Source: Alphaproteobacteria bacterium (GTDB lineage: Bacteria > Pseudomonadota > Alphaproteobacteria > RF32 > CAG-239). From it: 42,751 nt of DNA. The position numbers were made by a program, and so were the translations under genes. Positions within the stretch are counted from its first letter, which is position 1. Each line of letters begins with the position of its first letter. Positions 23,691-32,975 of this stretch are shown here, one piece after another. The DNA is taken from contig SUUZ01000003.1 of assembly GCA_015062235.1 (NCBI GenBank), positions 158,736-201,486 on the forward strand, written 5' to 3'. The notes below the pieces were generated by a model. It was not told the origin of the DNA and did not search any database. It saw only the letters and a program-made list of their open reading frames with translations.

Positions 23691-25718
23691 ATGTCTAAAG
23701 CCAGAATAAATTCAGATCTATTGCAGAGTACAACTTTCTTGCCATCTAAATTTAACAAAAAAAAATTTACAATAACATACTCTGTTCCAACAACACCTTT
23801 TGCTTTAGAAATACAAAATTTAGCAAAGAATCAATGTTTAGGAAAAAACGCTTGGCCTAAAATAAATAAAATCAAAGCATGGATGCTTTCTGCCGAAACA
23901 GCGACCTTTATGAAAGCAGGTGGATTAGGTATGATTGCTTCTGAACTTCCTGAAGCTTTTAATCGTCAATATTCAAACAATGGTGAGAGTATTTGCGTTG
24001 TTACTCCTCTATATACTGGTGACACAAAAAAGAAAAAGGCCTTTTTTGATGGCAAAATTTATACAGGAGCTGAACATAAAAACATAAATCTGAATAAGCT
24101 TATGGATATTTTTGTTCCTTTTATGGATGAAAAAGAAACACTTGTTAGATATAAAACAGAAATTTTCATAGGTGTTTGTGAAAATACATCATATATATTT
24201 TTAGCCAACGATCGTTTTTTTAATATTGACCCTCATAAAAACAATCCATCAACTCAAGATGGGTGTTATATTATGAACAAAAATGGCATCAACGAAGTGG
24301 AACGTTTTGCTTTCTTTTCTAAAGCCATATATGAACTTTTAAAAGCAAGTATCCAACATGATATTTTTCCCAATGTAATTATTGCTAATGACTGGCATTC
24401 TGGAGCTTTGTCTGGTTTAATGAAGTATCTTCCCATTGCGCTTCTGAGTAAGAATCTTATAAACGAAGACACTGCAGACAAAATACGGTCAATCCCAATA
24501 ATTCATATCGCCCATCACCTTGGTTATCAAGGCTGGGATTATGAAAATACAGCTCGTATCCTAAATTCTCTATACGAAGAACAAACTGCTTTCGTTTTTA
24601 AAAATGCTAAGTCAATAAAAAACTCTAATTCTCGTACAACAAATACCTTGATAGTCCACGATTGTTATAATCAAGCATCTTGTAACTTTCATTTAGCAGA
24701 CCGCATAATTACTGTGTCCAAAAACTATTTGGAAGAAGTGTCTAAGGAATTGGGATTTGGGTACGATTTTCGCGATATACTTAAAATACGTAAAGACCAT
24801 CGAACATTTTACGGTATTGTAAATGGCTATGATAAAAAGTTAATATCTCCAAATGTTGAAAAAATATCATCAATAAATTCTTTCTTTGGTACCACAGATT
24901 TCAAAGTATTTGACAGAGATACTTTAGAAAATAAACGTCACAATAAAGCAGAATTTGTTAAGCTTATATCAAAAATAGCCACAGATAAAAACTATAAAGA
25001 AAACATCATACCCTTAATAGATACATATCAATTTGAAGATATTTCAACAGACATCAAAAACATCGAAAAAACACCTATTGTCTGTGCAACTTCTCGTCTT
25101 GTTGAACAAAAGGGATATGATGTTGCAGCACAATCTATTCTATCTTGGATAAAAAAACATAATGACAGTAAATATGAAATGCCTGTTTTTATCCTAGGAG
25201 GAGCTGGAAACATTGAATTATTTAAAATGCTCACAAAACTTAAAGATCGCGTAGCAAAAATAAATAAATCTGCCGCTAGTCGCATTTTTGTATTTCACGG
25301 CTATAAAGATCAGTTTGCATACGCTATACAACTTGCTGCAGACTTTTATATGATGCCCTGCCGATTCGAACCCTGTGGCTTAACACAAATGGAAGCAATG
25401 GCAAAAGGATCTCTTCCTATAGCTATGTCCACAGGTGGATTAGTAGATACAATAAACAATCAAGTAGATGGTTTCAGAACGGATGTTTTCTTCAGTGAAA
25501 ATCGCCATGTTTATGGTAACAACACCACGGCTAGAAGACTCCAGAATAACGAGACAGCATATACTGAAACCTTAGAAAATGCTCTACAAACATTTTATGA
25601 ACTACCCAATCTACTATCAGCCATGCAAAAAAATGCTATGCAAAAAGACTTTAGTTGGAACACTATAAACGGTCCGCTAAATAAGTACTACTCTTTACTT
25701 CATACAGGTTTACTTTAA
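23691..25718 (+). CDS. Glycogen/starch-synthase-like glycosyltransferase (GT5)
   Basis: 675 residues, against about 480 for typical bacterial GlgA. The ADP-glucose-site motif KAGGLG is at 75-80, so there is a 60-residue N-terminal extension. Other family motifs: IANDWHSGAL, IAHHLGYQGWD, ITVSKNYLEEV, TSRLVEQKGYDV, and PCRFEPCGLTQMEAMAKGSLPIAMSTGGLVDT with the E-x7-E retaining-GT pair. It probably transfers glucose to an alpha-1,4-glucan. No branching enzyme, GlgC pyrophosphorylase or phosphorylase gene is nearby, so the pathway cannot be inferred here. The RBS is poor. Its stop is six bases from that of the convergent TPR gene. Confidence 0.88.
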   Translation: MSKARINSDLLQSTTFLPSKFNKKKFTITYSVPTTPFALEIQNLAKNQCLGKNAWPKINKIKAWMLSAETATFMKAGGLGMIASELPEAFNRQYSNNGESICVVTPLYTGDTKKKKAFFDGKIYTGAEHKNINLNKLMDIFVPFMDEKETLVRYKTEIFIGVCENTSYIFLANDRFFNIDPHKNNPSTQDGCYIMNKNGINEVERFAFFSKAIYELLKASIQHDIFPNVIIANDWHSGALSGLMKYLPIALLSKNLINEDTADKIRSIPIIHIAHHLGYQGWDYENTARILNSLYEEQTAFVFKNAKSIKNSNSRTTNTLIVHDCYNQASCNFHLADRIITVSKNYLEEVSKELGFGYDFRDILKIRKDHRTFYGIVNGYDKKLISPNVEKISSINSFFGTTDFKVFDRDTLENKRHNKAEFVKLISKIATDKNYKENIIPLIDTYQFEDISTDIKNIEKTPIVCATSRLVEQKGYDVAAQSILSWIKKHNDSKYEMPVFILGGAGNIELFKMLTKLKDRVAKINKSAASRIFVFHGYKDQFAYAIQLAADFYMMPCRFEPCGLTQMEAMAKGSLPIAMSTGGLVDTINNQVDGFRTDVFFSENRHVYGNNTTARRLQNNETAYTETLENALQTFYELPNLLSAMQKNAMQKDFSWNTINGPLNKYYSLLHTGLL

Positions 25719-25724
25719 CAAAAT

Positions 25725-27077
25725 TTATGACAACAAATTTGATGATTTTGCGATGCTTGCCGTTAATCTTCTTGCATTATCGTCAAGCTCCATATTCTCA
25801 AAAATGTAAAGAGCGTCATGAAAATATTCTAAGCTTTCTTCAACCAAATCCTTATCTTCAGTCTCTTTACCTAACCGATAATATACGTTGCCTATATTTT
25901 CTTGTATACCAGCCCACAGAAAAGGATCTCGTTTCTCTGTAATAATTTTTTGCTGATTCTTATAACTTACAATAGCCATCTCAGCTATAGCATTATTTTT
26001 TGTTAATGAACTTAAAATATTAAGCCTATGCCCCAACTCTCCTTCAATATCAGCCCAAAGCTCTGGAAACAATGCATATGAAAAAATTTTTTCAGCTTCA
26101 CGCAGATTAAAAACAGAATCCCTCAACGCCTGCAAATCTTCTTTCTGTCTCCAATAATCATAAAGTAAATTAGATAAACCAAATGCAATAAAACCATAAT
26201 CATAAGGATATATGTATTTACCTAAATATTTCTGTGCTCGCTGATAACTGCTTATAGCACTTTTATAGTGTTTTGTATGGTTTTTATTCAAGCTTTCTAT
26301 CGCATAACTATGCAATTGCCCAAAATGATTATAAATACACCCCAAATGTAATGGATTCTTTATTAAATCCTGATGCTTAATAGCCGTATCCAATAAATTA
26401 TTCACAATTCTAAATTCTTTTTCATTATCGCTACGCCGACAAAATGTCAGATAAATTATAGCTAAAAAATTCATAATATATGGCAAAAACTCTAAAGTCA
26501 TATTTTTAGCAGAATCATCTGCTGACAGAGTTTTTATAATTTTTCTAAGAATATACTTCTGTTGAATTAAAACCTGTTTATTAACAGCATTCAAACTAGA
26601 TATTATAGCACCCAAAATCAAATTTAATACAGAGTTAGGAAAAGTAGCAACATTATCAAATAAAGAAACTGGTAAATATAAACTATCTAATAGTGATACT
26701 AATGATGTGTTATTTTTTTCATATTGAGACGAAGTTTGAAAATTTAAACGAATTTTATTATCTTCACGATACCCCCAAACAACAACATCAGCATTCGTTT
26801 TATCCAAAATAGCCAACCCTTTATCAATAAAATCAAAAAAAGTACGCCCCTCTAAATTAAGAAAACTTTTCGCAAAAGGCTCATTAAAATATTGCACATC
26901 TAAATAATCTTGAGTACGCAAAAGCGCTGTCAAAACCTCTCCTGCAGAACTTTCAACATTTTCAGCAAATTCGACAACAACAACCTTAAATTTTATACCC
27001 AAACCACCCGTTTCAGACAAACTCTCTTCATCATCATTTTTGGGTTTAAGAAAAATATTTTTAAAAAAGTCCATCAT
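25725..27077 (-). CDS. TPR-repeat protein, function unknown
   Basis: 450 residues. An N-terminal alpha/beta segment (KFKVVVVEFAENVES, then NADVVVWGYREDNKIRLNF) precedes a long all-helical region with recognisable TPR-like units (YKSAISSYQRAQKYLGKYI, NLREAEKIFSYALFPELWADI, WAGIQENIGNVYYRLGKE, LEYFHDALYIFENMEL). No signal peptide. Such proteins scaffold complexes; the N-terminal part is reminiscent of domains that sense or bind ligands but is not identified. Its ATG overlaps the membrane-protein gene stop by four bases (ATGA), so it is coupled to it and ends the rsmB block. Confidence 0.8.
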   Translation of the reverse strand: MMDFFKNIFLKPKNDDEESLSETGGLGIKFKVVVVEFAENVESSAGEVLTALLRTQDYLDVQYFNEPFAKSFLNLEGRTFFDFIDKGLAILDKTNADVVVWGYREDNKIRLNFQTSSQYEKNNTSLVSLLDSLYLPVSLFDNVATFPNSVLNLILGAIISSLNAVNKQVLIQQKYILRKIIKTLSADDSAKNMTLEFLPYIMNFLAIIYLTFCRRSDNEKEFRIVNNLLDTAIKHQDLIKNPLHLGCIYNHFGQLHSYAIESLNKNHTKHYKSAISSYQRAQKYLGKYIYPYDYGFIAFGLSNLLYDYWRQKEDLQALRDSVFNLREAEKIFSYALFPELWADIEGELGHRLNILSSLTKNNAIAEMAIVSYKNQQKIITEKRDPFLWAGIQENIGNVYYRLGKETEDKDLVEESLEYFHDALYIFENMELDDNARRLTASIAKSSNLLS

Positions 27078-28132
27078 TGGTCTTTATCCGTAACCTCATC
27101 AGATTTTTCTGAAGTTTTACTAATATTCTTTTGCTCAAATTTATCCCTGTTTTCTTCGTTCAAATCCTTTGCATTATCTTCCCAACTGTACATTTTATAT
27201 AACTGCCAAGAAACCAGTAATGCTACAAAACTCGGTATAGAATAACTATTTACTCCATTTATCTGAAAAAGACCAAAAACAATTAAGACCGAATTTATCA
27301 TCCACACATTTTTCAAAATCACCATAACAGGCAGCCCTTTATAAAAAGAATACAAGGTTACTGAATTGCTTTCAAAATTTTTATATTGGGGCAAGAATGT
27401 TATTTTTTTCAACAAGCAAACTATAAACTCTATAATATAATACATAACAAAAATAACAAAGCACGGCAACAAATATTCGCCATAAGCAATCAAACCTAAC
27501 CATCCCAAAACAAATCCTATCGCAGGCGACACCATCACTCCTACAGGATTCTCTGAGCTATAAAAATAAGCAATCAAAAAAACAGCTATTAAAGAAGATG
27601 AGAATACGCCTAGCATCAACGGGGCTAAACCAAGCCAACTTAACAACAAAAAACCTACTCCCACAGTGATAGCTTCTGTTTGTGGTATTGTATTAAGCCC
27701 AGATAAAGCTCTATACCCCACAGCAAACGACCACCAAACAACTATTGTCGCCACCTGATTAATCAATTTCGGAGCGCCTACAAAGAAAACTACTTCTATA
27801 TCTAAAACAGCAACCCCCATTATCGTTGCAAGCAAAATTGCTATTAAAACAATATAATCTTTATCAAAAATAGTAGCACCAACAATAATAGCAGCACCAA
27901 CAAAAGGAACCAACAATTTCCAAACACTTATATTTACAATAAAATCATATTCATACCAAAAAAATGGTAACACAGACAAGCAACCCACCGCCAAACCAAC
28001 CATGGTAAAAATAGTAGACCCTATCATATTTTTACGTAAAAAATCAATTCGACCAAATAAAGAGAATAATAGAGCCGAAACAAACAAGCTTACTATAAAA
28101 GCTATTCCTTCTGCTGTTAAAAGAGTTTCCAT
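27074..28132 (-). CDS. Polytopic membrane protein, function unknown
   Basis: 352 residues with about ten hydrophobic segments and a short charged C-terminal tail (DLNEENRDKFEQKN, then SEKSDEVTDKDQ) likely cytoplasmic. The first 300 residues are almost continuous membrane helices (e.g. IAFIVSLFVSALLFSLFG, FMVYYIIEFIVCLL-type). No motif I can name. The start is the ATG at 28132, nine bases after AAGGAG; the frame extends ten codons upstream. It sits between a ketopantoate-reductase-like gene and a TPR gene in an overlapping run, which suggests a membrane partner for the TPR protein (inference). Confidence 0.78.
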   Translation of the reverse strand: METLLTAEGIAFIVSLFVSALLFSLFGRIDFLRKNMIGSTIFTMVGLAVGCLSVLPFFWYEYDFIVNISVWKLLVPFVGAAIIVGATIFDKDYIVLIAILLATIMGVAVLDIEVVFFVGAPKLINQVATIVVWWSFAVGYRALSGLNTIPQTEAITVGVGFLLLSWLGLAPLMLGVFSSSLIAVFLIAYFYSSENPVGVMVSPAIGFVLGWLGLIAYGEYLLPCFVIFVMYYIIEFIVCLLKKITFLPQYKNFESNSVTLYSFYKGLPVMVILKNVWMINSVLIVFGLFQINGVNSYSIPSFVALLVSWQLYKMYSWEDNAKDLNEENRDKFEQKNISKTSEKSDEVTDKDQ

Positions 28133-28212
28133 AAAAACCATCTCCTTAAAAACATCTACCAATAAATATAGCTAATTAGTTTTTCACCTTCAAGAAAGAT
28201 ATTAATTTTATA

Positions 28213-29091
28213 CTAGCATTTCTTAGAAGCTTTCATCAACCACTGAGATAAGATTGGCGTTTTAAAATAATCAATTCCCGTAAACAGAGAATATAACAAA
28301 TTAATATCATTAGCATCCCTGAACTCCCCTTTATACTCATCTGGGAAAGCATATATTTCTGGTAAAACAGAGGATTCTTCAATATTTTTATTTAATAAAC
28401 AATATTCTTTTATTGCTAAATCTATTTGCTCCCTCATATTAGGTAAATTAAGTAGCGAAGAAACACTCTGTTCATAAACCAATATAATCAAATTCATCAA
28501 CGCAAAAGAAAATAATTTTTGCTCAAAATTATCCTTATCTTTGTCCACTTTCGTGCAATCAACACCAGCCTGTATTAATAATTTTCTCAGTTCTCCTGCC
28601 TCATCATCTCCACAATAAAAAAGCACCTTAAAACTTCTAGTTAAAAGTTGTATTTCCCCTTTATCTTCTGTTATAGCACCATCAAAATATCCTCTTAATT
28701 CTTCAACATGCCGCATCTTCTTTAACTCTCCATAGTTATAAAAAGATGAAAAATTAATACAACAAACCCCTTTTAAGCTGTGATTATTGAGTAACAACAA
28801 ATCCTTCTTTGCCTCAGATGGTCTTGATGCTAAAAAACAGTAGTCTACTTTACCTTTGATTGTCGAAACAAAATTAAATTCAAAATACCTATCTTGAAAA
28901 TTTGTATCTTTAAAATTTATCATCCCTCTTTTTTTACATTTTTCAAGCTTATTTGGCGCAACCAATATACTTACATTTGCACCATTATCTTTCATTAGCG
29001 CCGCCCAAAATATTGCAAGAGAAGATGTTCCCACAACAACAACATTTTTTCCTGTAAATATTTCTTTTTTATTTCTTCTATTAAAAAACAT
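28213..29091 (-). CDS. Ketopantoate-reductase-like NAD(P)-binding protein
   Basis: 292 residues from the ATG at 29091. The Rossmann start NVVVVGTSSLAIFWAALMKDNGANVSIL has the G-x-x-x-(A/G) dinucleotide fold seen in PanE/ApbA proteins (here GTSSLA rather than GAGAIG), followed by DYCFLASRPSEAKKDLLLL as in the family's second strand. A helical C-terminal domain follows (LMNLIILVYEQSVSSLLNL). Some usual catalytic residues are not evident, so it may not make pantoate. It overlaps the rsmB stop by 11 bases, so it is coupled to it. An oxidoreductase of unknown substrate is the safest call. Confidence 0.6.
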   Translation of the reverse strand: MFFNRRNKKEIFTGKNVVVVGTSSLAIFWAALMKDNGANVSILVAPNKLEKCKKRGMINFKDTNFQDRYFEFNFVSTIKGKVDYCFLASRPSEAKKDLLLLNNHSLKGVCCINFSSFYNYGELKKMRHVEELRGYFDGAITEDKGEIQLLTRSFKVLFYCGDDEAGELRKLLIQAGVDCTKVDKDKDNFEQKLFSFALMNLIILVYEQSVSSLLNLPNMREQIDLAIKEYCLLNKNIEESSVLPEIYAFPDEYKGEFRDANDINLLYSLFTGIDYFKTPILSQWLMKASKKC

Positions 29092-30355
29092 CCTCACCAA
29101 CTTTCCTTAAACACGCAATAAAAAACCCGTCTGCACCTCCAAACTTATTTAAATGTTGAGGTAACACTCTAATAAACCCCTCTTTAGTAACTATTTGTGC
29201 AAGCTCCTCTGGCACCATGTTTTCAAGATTTACTAGTTCATACTGCCTATTTTTTTCTAAAAAATCCTGTATTTGCCATTCTCCCTCCTCCTTACAAAGA
29301 GAACATGTGCAATACAAAAGTATCCCTTTTTTCTTCAAAACAGAACTTACTTTATCTAAAAAACTTTTTTGTAAAGCTGACTGTCTAACAACATCATCTT
29401 CTGATTTCAAATGAACAATTTCTGGATGTCTACGTATAGTCCCTGTTGCTGAACAAGGAGCATCTAAAACTACTATATCATATTTATCTTGTGTCCCTTC
29501 TAAAAAAGAAACCCCTTCTTTACAGATAACTTCTTTCGGCTTCATTTTTAATCTAACAAGATTTTCTCGTAGAACCTTAAGCCGATCCTCAGAAATATCC
29601 AAACAACAAACCTCAGCTCCTCCCGCTAACAACTGGGCTGTTTTACCCCCTGGAGCAGCGCATAATTCTAAAACCTTTTTTCCTTTTACCTCTCCAAGCA
29701 TTTTTATTGCCAACGATGAGGAAAAATCTTGCACCCACCATGTCCCTTTATTGTAATCTGGTAGTAAATTTATTTTTCCTTTAACTGTTAACCTAACAGT
29801 CCCCAGTGGCAACTTATATCCTCCCAATTTTTTTGCAGATTCTTCACTTATGCAAGTTATATCCAAAGATGGTTGAAGCATAGACATTTTCTCAATATCG
29901 TGCACCTCTTTAGCTGAATAGCTCTTTCTTAGTAATGTTTTAAAATTTTGTGAAAAAAATTCGCCCGTATCTTTTCCTAAAAAAACATTTTTCTGTTGAG
30001 CAATTCTACGCAAAATAGCATTAACAAAGCCTCCAGCAAACTTATCCTTTTTTTTCTTAACCAGATTAACATAAGAATTAATCACTGCATAATTTGGTGT
30101 TTGCATATACAAAAGCTCAACGGCACCCAAAACTAAAGCCGCTTGAGTTGTAAGATCTTGTTTAGAAAGCTTCTTAACAACAAGACTCTTCAAAATTTTA
30201 CGAATGAATACCAACTTTCTAAACGCTGTTAAAACTAGCATTGAGACAAAAGCCCTATCTTCATCTTCATCATTTGCTATCATTTTGGCAACCAGATTTT
30301 TACCATCCAATACTTCGCTTAGAATATTTAATGCATTTTCTCTTAAATCAACCAT
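29081..30355 (-). CDS. rsmB: 16S rRNA (cytosine-967-C5)-methyltransferase RsmB
   Basis: 424 residues. RsmB makes m5C967 in 16S rRNA. The NusB-like RNA-binding N-terminal domain (about 1-140) has LGAVELLYMQTPNYAVINSYV and GFVNAILRRI. The SAM methyltransferase domain has VLELCAAPGGKTAQL, VVLDAPCSATGTIRRHPEI (catalytic-region Cys) and LLYCTCSLCKEEGEWQI with the nucleophile Cys. The ATG at 30355 has a weak RBS. It heads the minus-strand block through the TPR gene. Confidence 0.93.
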   Translation of the reverse strand: MVDLRENALNILSEVLDGKNLVAKMIANDEDEDRAFVSMLVLTAFRKLVFIRKILKSLVVKKLSKQDLTTQAALVLGAVELLYMQTPNYAVINSYVNLVKKKKDKFAGGFVNAILRRIAQQKNVFLGKDTGEFFSQNFKTLLRKSYSAKEVHDIEKMSMLQPSLDITCISEESAKKLGGYKLPLGTVRLTVKGKINLLPDYNKGTWWVQDFSSSLAIKMLGEVKGKKVLELCAAPGGKTAQLLAGGAEVCCLDISEDRLKVLRENLVRLKMKPKEVICKEGVSFLEGTQDKYDIVVLDAPCSATGTIRRHPEIVHLKSEDDVVRQSALQKSFLDKVSSVLKKKGILLYCTCSLCKEEGEWQIQDFLEKNRQYELVNLENMVPEELAQIVTKEGFIRVLPQHLNKFGGADGFFIACLRKVGEDVF

Positions 30356-30413
30356 TTAACAAACACTCTATTTAATAAATAATGTCTATATTATTTAATG
30401 AATATAATAAATA

Positions 30414-30456
30414 CAAGGTAAAAAAAATACCTTGTCAAATATATTAAATTAAGGTA
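30414..30456 (+). promoter_or_regulatory. Hairpin with alternative pairing upstream of leuS
   Basis: CAAGGTA (30414-30420) pairs with TACCTTG (30428-30434) across a seven-A loop. A third copy of AAGGTA at 30451-30456 can pair with the same middle arm, and it carries the Shine-Dalgarno of the leader ORF at 30463. The two pairings exclude each other, so the leader could be switched on or off by RNA folding. Function is inferred. Confidence 0.45.
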
Positions 30457-30462
30457 CTTTCA

Positions 30463-30519
30463 ATGTCAGAAAATTTTAAAAATATATTTCATCTATTAAT
30501 ATCAAGGACATCAAAATGA
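30463..30519 (+). CDS. Candidate 18-residue leader peptide before leuS
   Basis: ATG at 30463 with AAGG eight bases upstream, peptide MSENFKNIFHLLISRTSK, stop TGA at 30517-30519 overlapping the leuS ATG (ATGA). It contains tandem Leu codons CTA-TTA. The leuS Shine-Dalgarno (AAGGA) lies inside it, so translation of leuS would be coupled. Only two Leu codons are present, so classical Leu attenuation would be weak. Very short, hence uncertain. Confidence 0.4.
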   Translation: MSENFKNIFHLLISRTSK

Positions 30520-32966
30520 ATAAAAGATACAATGGAAAAACCAACTTTAGCGAATGGCAAGAAACATGGAAGCTTGAAGACAGATATAATTTCAAAACCA
30601 TTGAAAAAAAGTGGCAAGAAATCTGGGAAGATGAAAAAGCATACAAAGTAGAAATTGATAAAACCAAAGAAAAGTTTTATGCCTTAGTTGAGTTTCCATA
30701 TCCTTCTGGTGCTGGTCTTCACGTTGGTCATCCACGTTCATATACTGCTCTTGATGTTATTTCTCGTAAAAAACGTATGCAAGGTTTCAATGTTTTGTAC
30801 CCTATGGGCTTTGACGCTTTCGGTTTACCCGCCGAAAACTATGCCATTAAAACAGGCGTACATCCTGCTGTTTCAACTAAAGCAAACATTGAAAACTTTA
30901 CCCGCCAATTAAAATCTATCGGCTTTAGTTTTGACTGGGACAGATGCTTTAATACTTGCGATCCTGAATATTACAAGTGGACACAATGGATGTTCATCAA
31001 ATTCTTTGAAAAAGGTTTGGCTTATAAAGATAAAATTGCAATTAATTGGTGCCCATCTTGTAAGGTTGGTCTAGCAAATGAAGAGGTTGTTAATGGTTGT
31101 TGTGAAAGATGTGGAGCTGAAGTTGTCCGCAAAGATAAAGAACAATGGATGATTGCCATCACCAAATACGCCGACAAACTTATCAACGATTTAGGCGACT
31201 TAGACTTTATTGACAGGGTAAAAGCTCAACAAATAAACTGGATTGGTCGTTCCGAAGGTGCTGAACTTGACTTTGAATTTGGAGAAGATAAATTACGAGT
31301 ATTCACCACTCGTCCTGATACCGCTTTTGGTGTAACCTACATGGTTATGGCTCCAGAACACGAATTTGTTCAAAAATATATGTCAAAATTTGAAAACCAA
31401 GAAGATATTAAAGCCTATATTGAAGCTACAGCTAAAAAGTCTGACTTACAACGTAGTATGAGCGAAGATAAAACTGGCGTTGAGTTAAAAGGTATCAAAG
31501 CTAAAAATCCGTTTACTAATGAAATGATCCCTGTGTTCATATCAGACTATGTTTTAACTGGCTACGGGACAGGTGCAATTATGGCTGTTCCAGCTCACGA
31601 CCAGAGAGATTACGATTTTGCCAAAGTATTCAACTTACCAATAATTCAGGTTTTAGCAGGTGGTAATATTGAAGAAAAAGCTTGGGAAGAAGATGGCGAG
31701 CATATCAACTCTGGATTTTTAAACGGTTTAAACAAAGAAGATGGAATGAAAAAGGCTATTGAATATGCTAAAGAAAATGGTTTTGGCGATTCAAAAGTAA
31801 ACTTCAAACTTCGTGATTGGGTATTTTCTCGTCAGCGTTATTGGGGTGAACCAATTCCGATGGTTTATTGTGAAAAATGCGGCTGGCAGCCGATTCCTGA
31901 ATCAGAACTTCCGTTAAAACTTCCCGAAGTTCCTGATTATCATCCAAATGATGAAGGAGAATCTCCTTTATCAAAAGCAGGTGATTGGCTCTATACAACC
32001 TGTCCAAAATGTGGCGGACATGCTCGTCGCGAAACCGACACTATGCCAAACTGGGCGGGATCTTCTTGGTATTTCTTACGTTATTGCGACCCTCACAACA
32101 ACAAGGAATTTGCCTCTAAAGAAGCTCTTGATTATTGGATGAATGTTGATTGGTATAATGGTGGTATGGAGCACACAACTCTTCACTTATTATATTCTCG
32201 TTTTTGGCATAAATTCTTACACGAATGTGGTCTTGTATCAACTAAAGAACCTTACAATCGTCGAACCTCGCATGGTATGATTTTAGCTGAAAATGGGGAA
32301 AAAATGTCAAAATCTCGAGGTAATGTTATCAATCCTGACGATATCATTGATGCCTATGGTGCAGATACATTCCGTTTGTACGAAATGTTTATCGGTCCTT
32401 TTGATCAAACAGCTATGTGGTCAGATGAAAGTTTAATGGGTGTATATCGTTTTACCTGCAAAGTATTCAATCTTTTCAAAAAAGTTTATAAAATAGATGC
32501 CTCTGCCGAAGACTTGCGAGCAATGCACAAATGTATTTTAGAAGTTACCGAACGTATTGATCAAATGCGTTTCAATACCGCAGTATCTTCTTTAATGACT
32601 TATGTAAACTATCTCTCAACAAAAGATAAAATTCCAGCAGAACTTTATGCAACATTATTAAAAATGTTATCGCCGTTCACACCTCATATTGCCGAAGAAA
32701 TGTGGGCCAGAATGGGCTATAATACATTAATTGTTACAGAAACTTGGCCTGTTGGAGATAAAAATTTAGCCGAAGATAATAATATTACCATTGCTGTTCA
32801 AGTATGCGGAAAAGTAAGAGGAACAATTTCTGTTGCTAAAAACACTCCTAAAGAAGAAGTTGAAAAATTAGCGCTTAATGTTGAAAATGTTAAGAAGCAA
32901 CTAGACGGCAAAGAAATCAAAAAAATTATTGTAGTTCCCAATAAAATTATAAATATTGTTGCATAG
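30516..32966 (+). CDS. leuS: Leucyl-tRNA synthetase
   Basis: 816 residues. Class Ia synthetase charging tRNA-Leu. The HIGH-type motif is GLHVGHP (about 71-77) and the KMSKS loop is GEKMSKSRGNVI. The CP1 editing domain carries TTRPDTAFGVTY and GTGAIMAVPAHDQRDYDFA, so post-transfer editing should be intact; zinc-type Cys pairs (CPSC, CERC; CEKC, CPKC) are present. It is shorter than many alphaproteobacterial LeuRS, and about 24 residues precede the usual N-terminus (YNFKTIEKKWQEIW). AAGGA seven bases upstream sets the ATG at 30516. lptE and holA follow directly, the usual alphaproteobacterial order. Codon use is less AT-biased than its neighbours, as expected for a highly expressed gene. Confidence 0.98.
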   Translation: MNKRYNGKTNFSEWQETWKLEDRYNFKTIEKKWQEIWEDEKAYKVEIDKTKEKFYALVEFPYPSGAGLHVGHPRSYTALDVISRKKRMQGFNVLYPMGFDAFGLPAENYAIKTGVHPAVSTKANIENFTRQLKSIGFSFDWDRCFNTCDPEYYKWTQWMFIKFFEKGLAYKDKIAINWCPSCKVGLANEEVVNGCCERCGAEVVRKDKEQWMIAITKYADKLINDLGDLDFIDRVKAQQINWIGRSEGAELDFEFGEDKLRVFTTRPDTAFGVTYMVMAPEHEFVQKYMSKFENQEDIKAYIEATAKKSDLQRSMSEDKTGVELKGIKAKNPFTNEMIPVFISDYVLTGYGTGAIMAVPAHDQRDYDFAKVFNLPIIQVLAGGNIEEKAWEEDGEHINSGFLNGLNKEDGMKKAIEYAKENGFGDSKVNFKLRDWVFSRQRYWGEPIPMVYCEKCGWQPIPESELPLKLPEVPDYHPNDEGESPLSKAGDWLYTTCPKCGGHARRETDTMPNWAGSSWYFLRYCDPHNNKEFASKEALDYWMNVDWYNGGMEHTTLHLLYSRFWHKFLHECGLVSTKEPYNRRTSHGMILAENGEKMSKSRGNVINPDDIIDAYGADTFRLYEMFIGPFDQTAMWSDESLMGVYRFTCKVFNLFKKVYKIDASAEDLRAMHKCILEVTERIDQMRFNTAVSSLMTYVNYLSTKDKIPAELYATLLKMLSPFTPHIAEEMWARMGYNTLIVTETWPVGDKNLAEDNNITIAVQVCGKVRGTISVAKNTPKEEVEKLALNVENVKKQLDGKEIKKIIVVPNKIINIVA

Positions 32967-32975
32967 GAAAAACTT

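Noticed and set aside
30516..32966. leuS as a horizontally acquired gene
   Set aside because: Less AT-biased codons and shorter length were noted, but high expression explains the codons and the lptE-holA context is typical of alphaproteobacteria.
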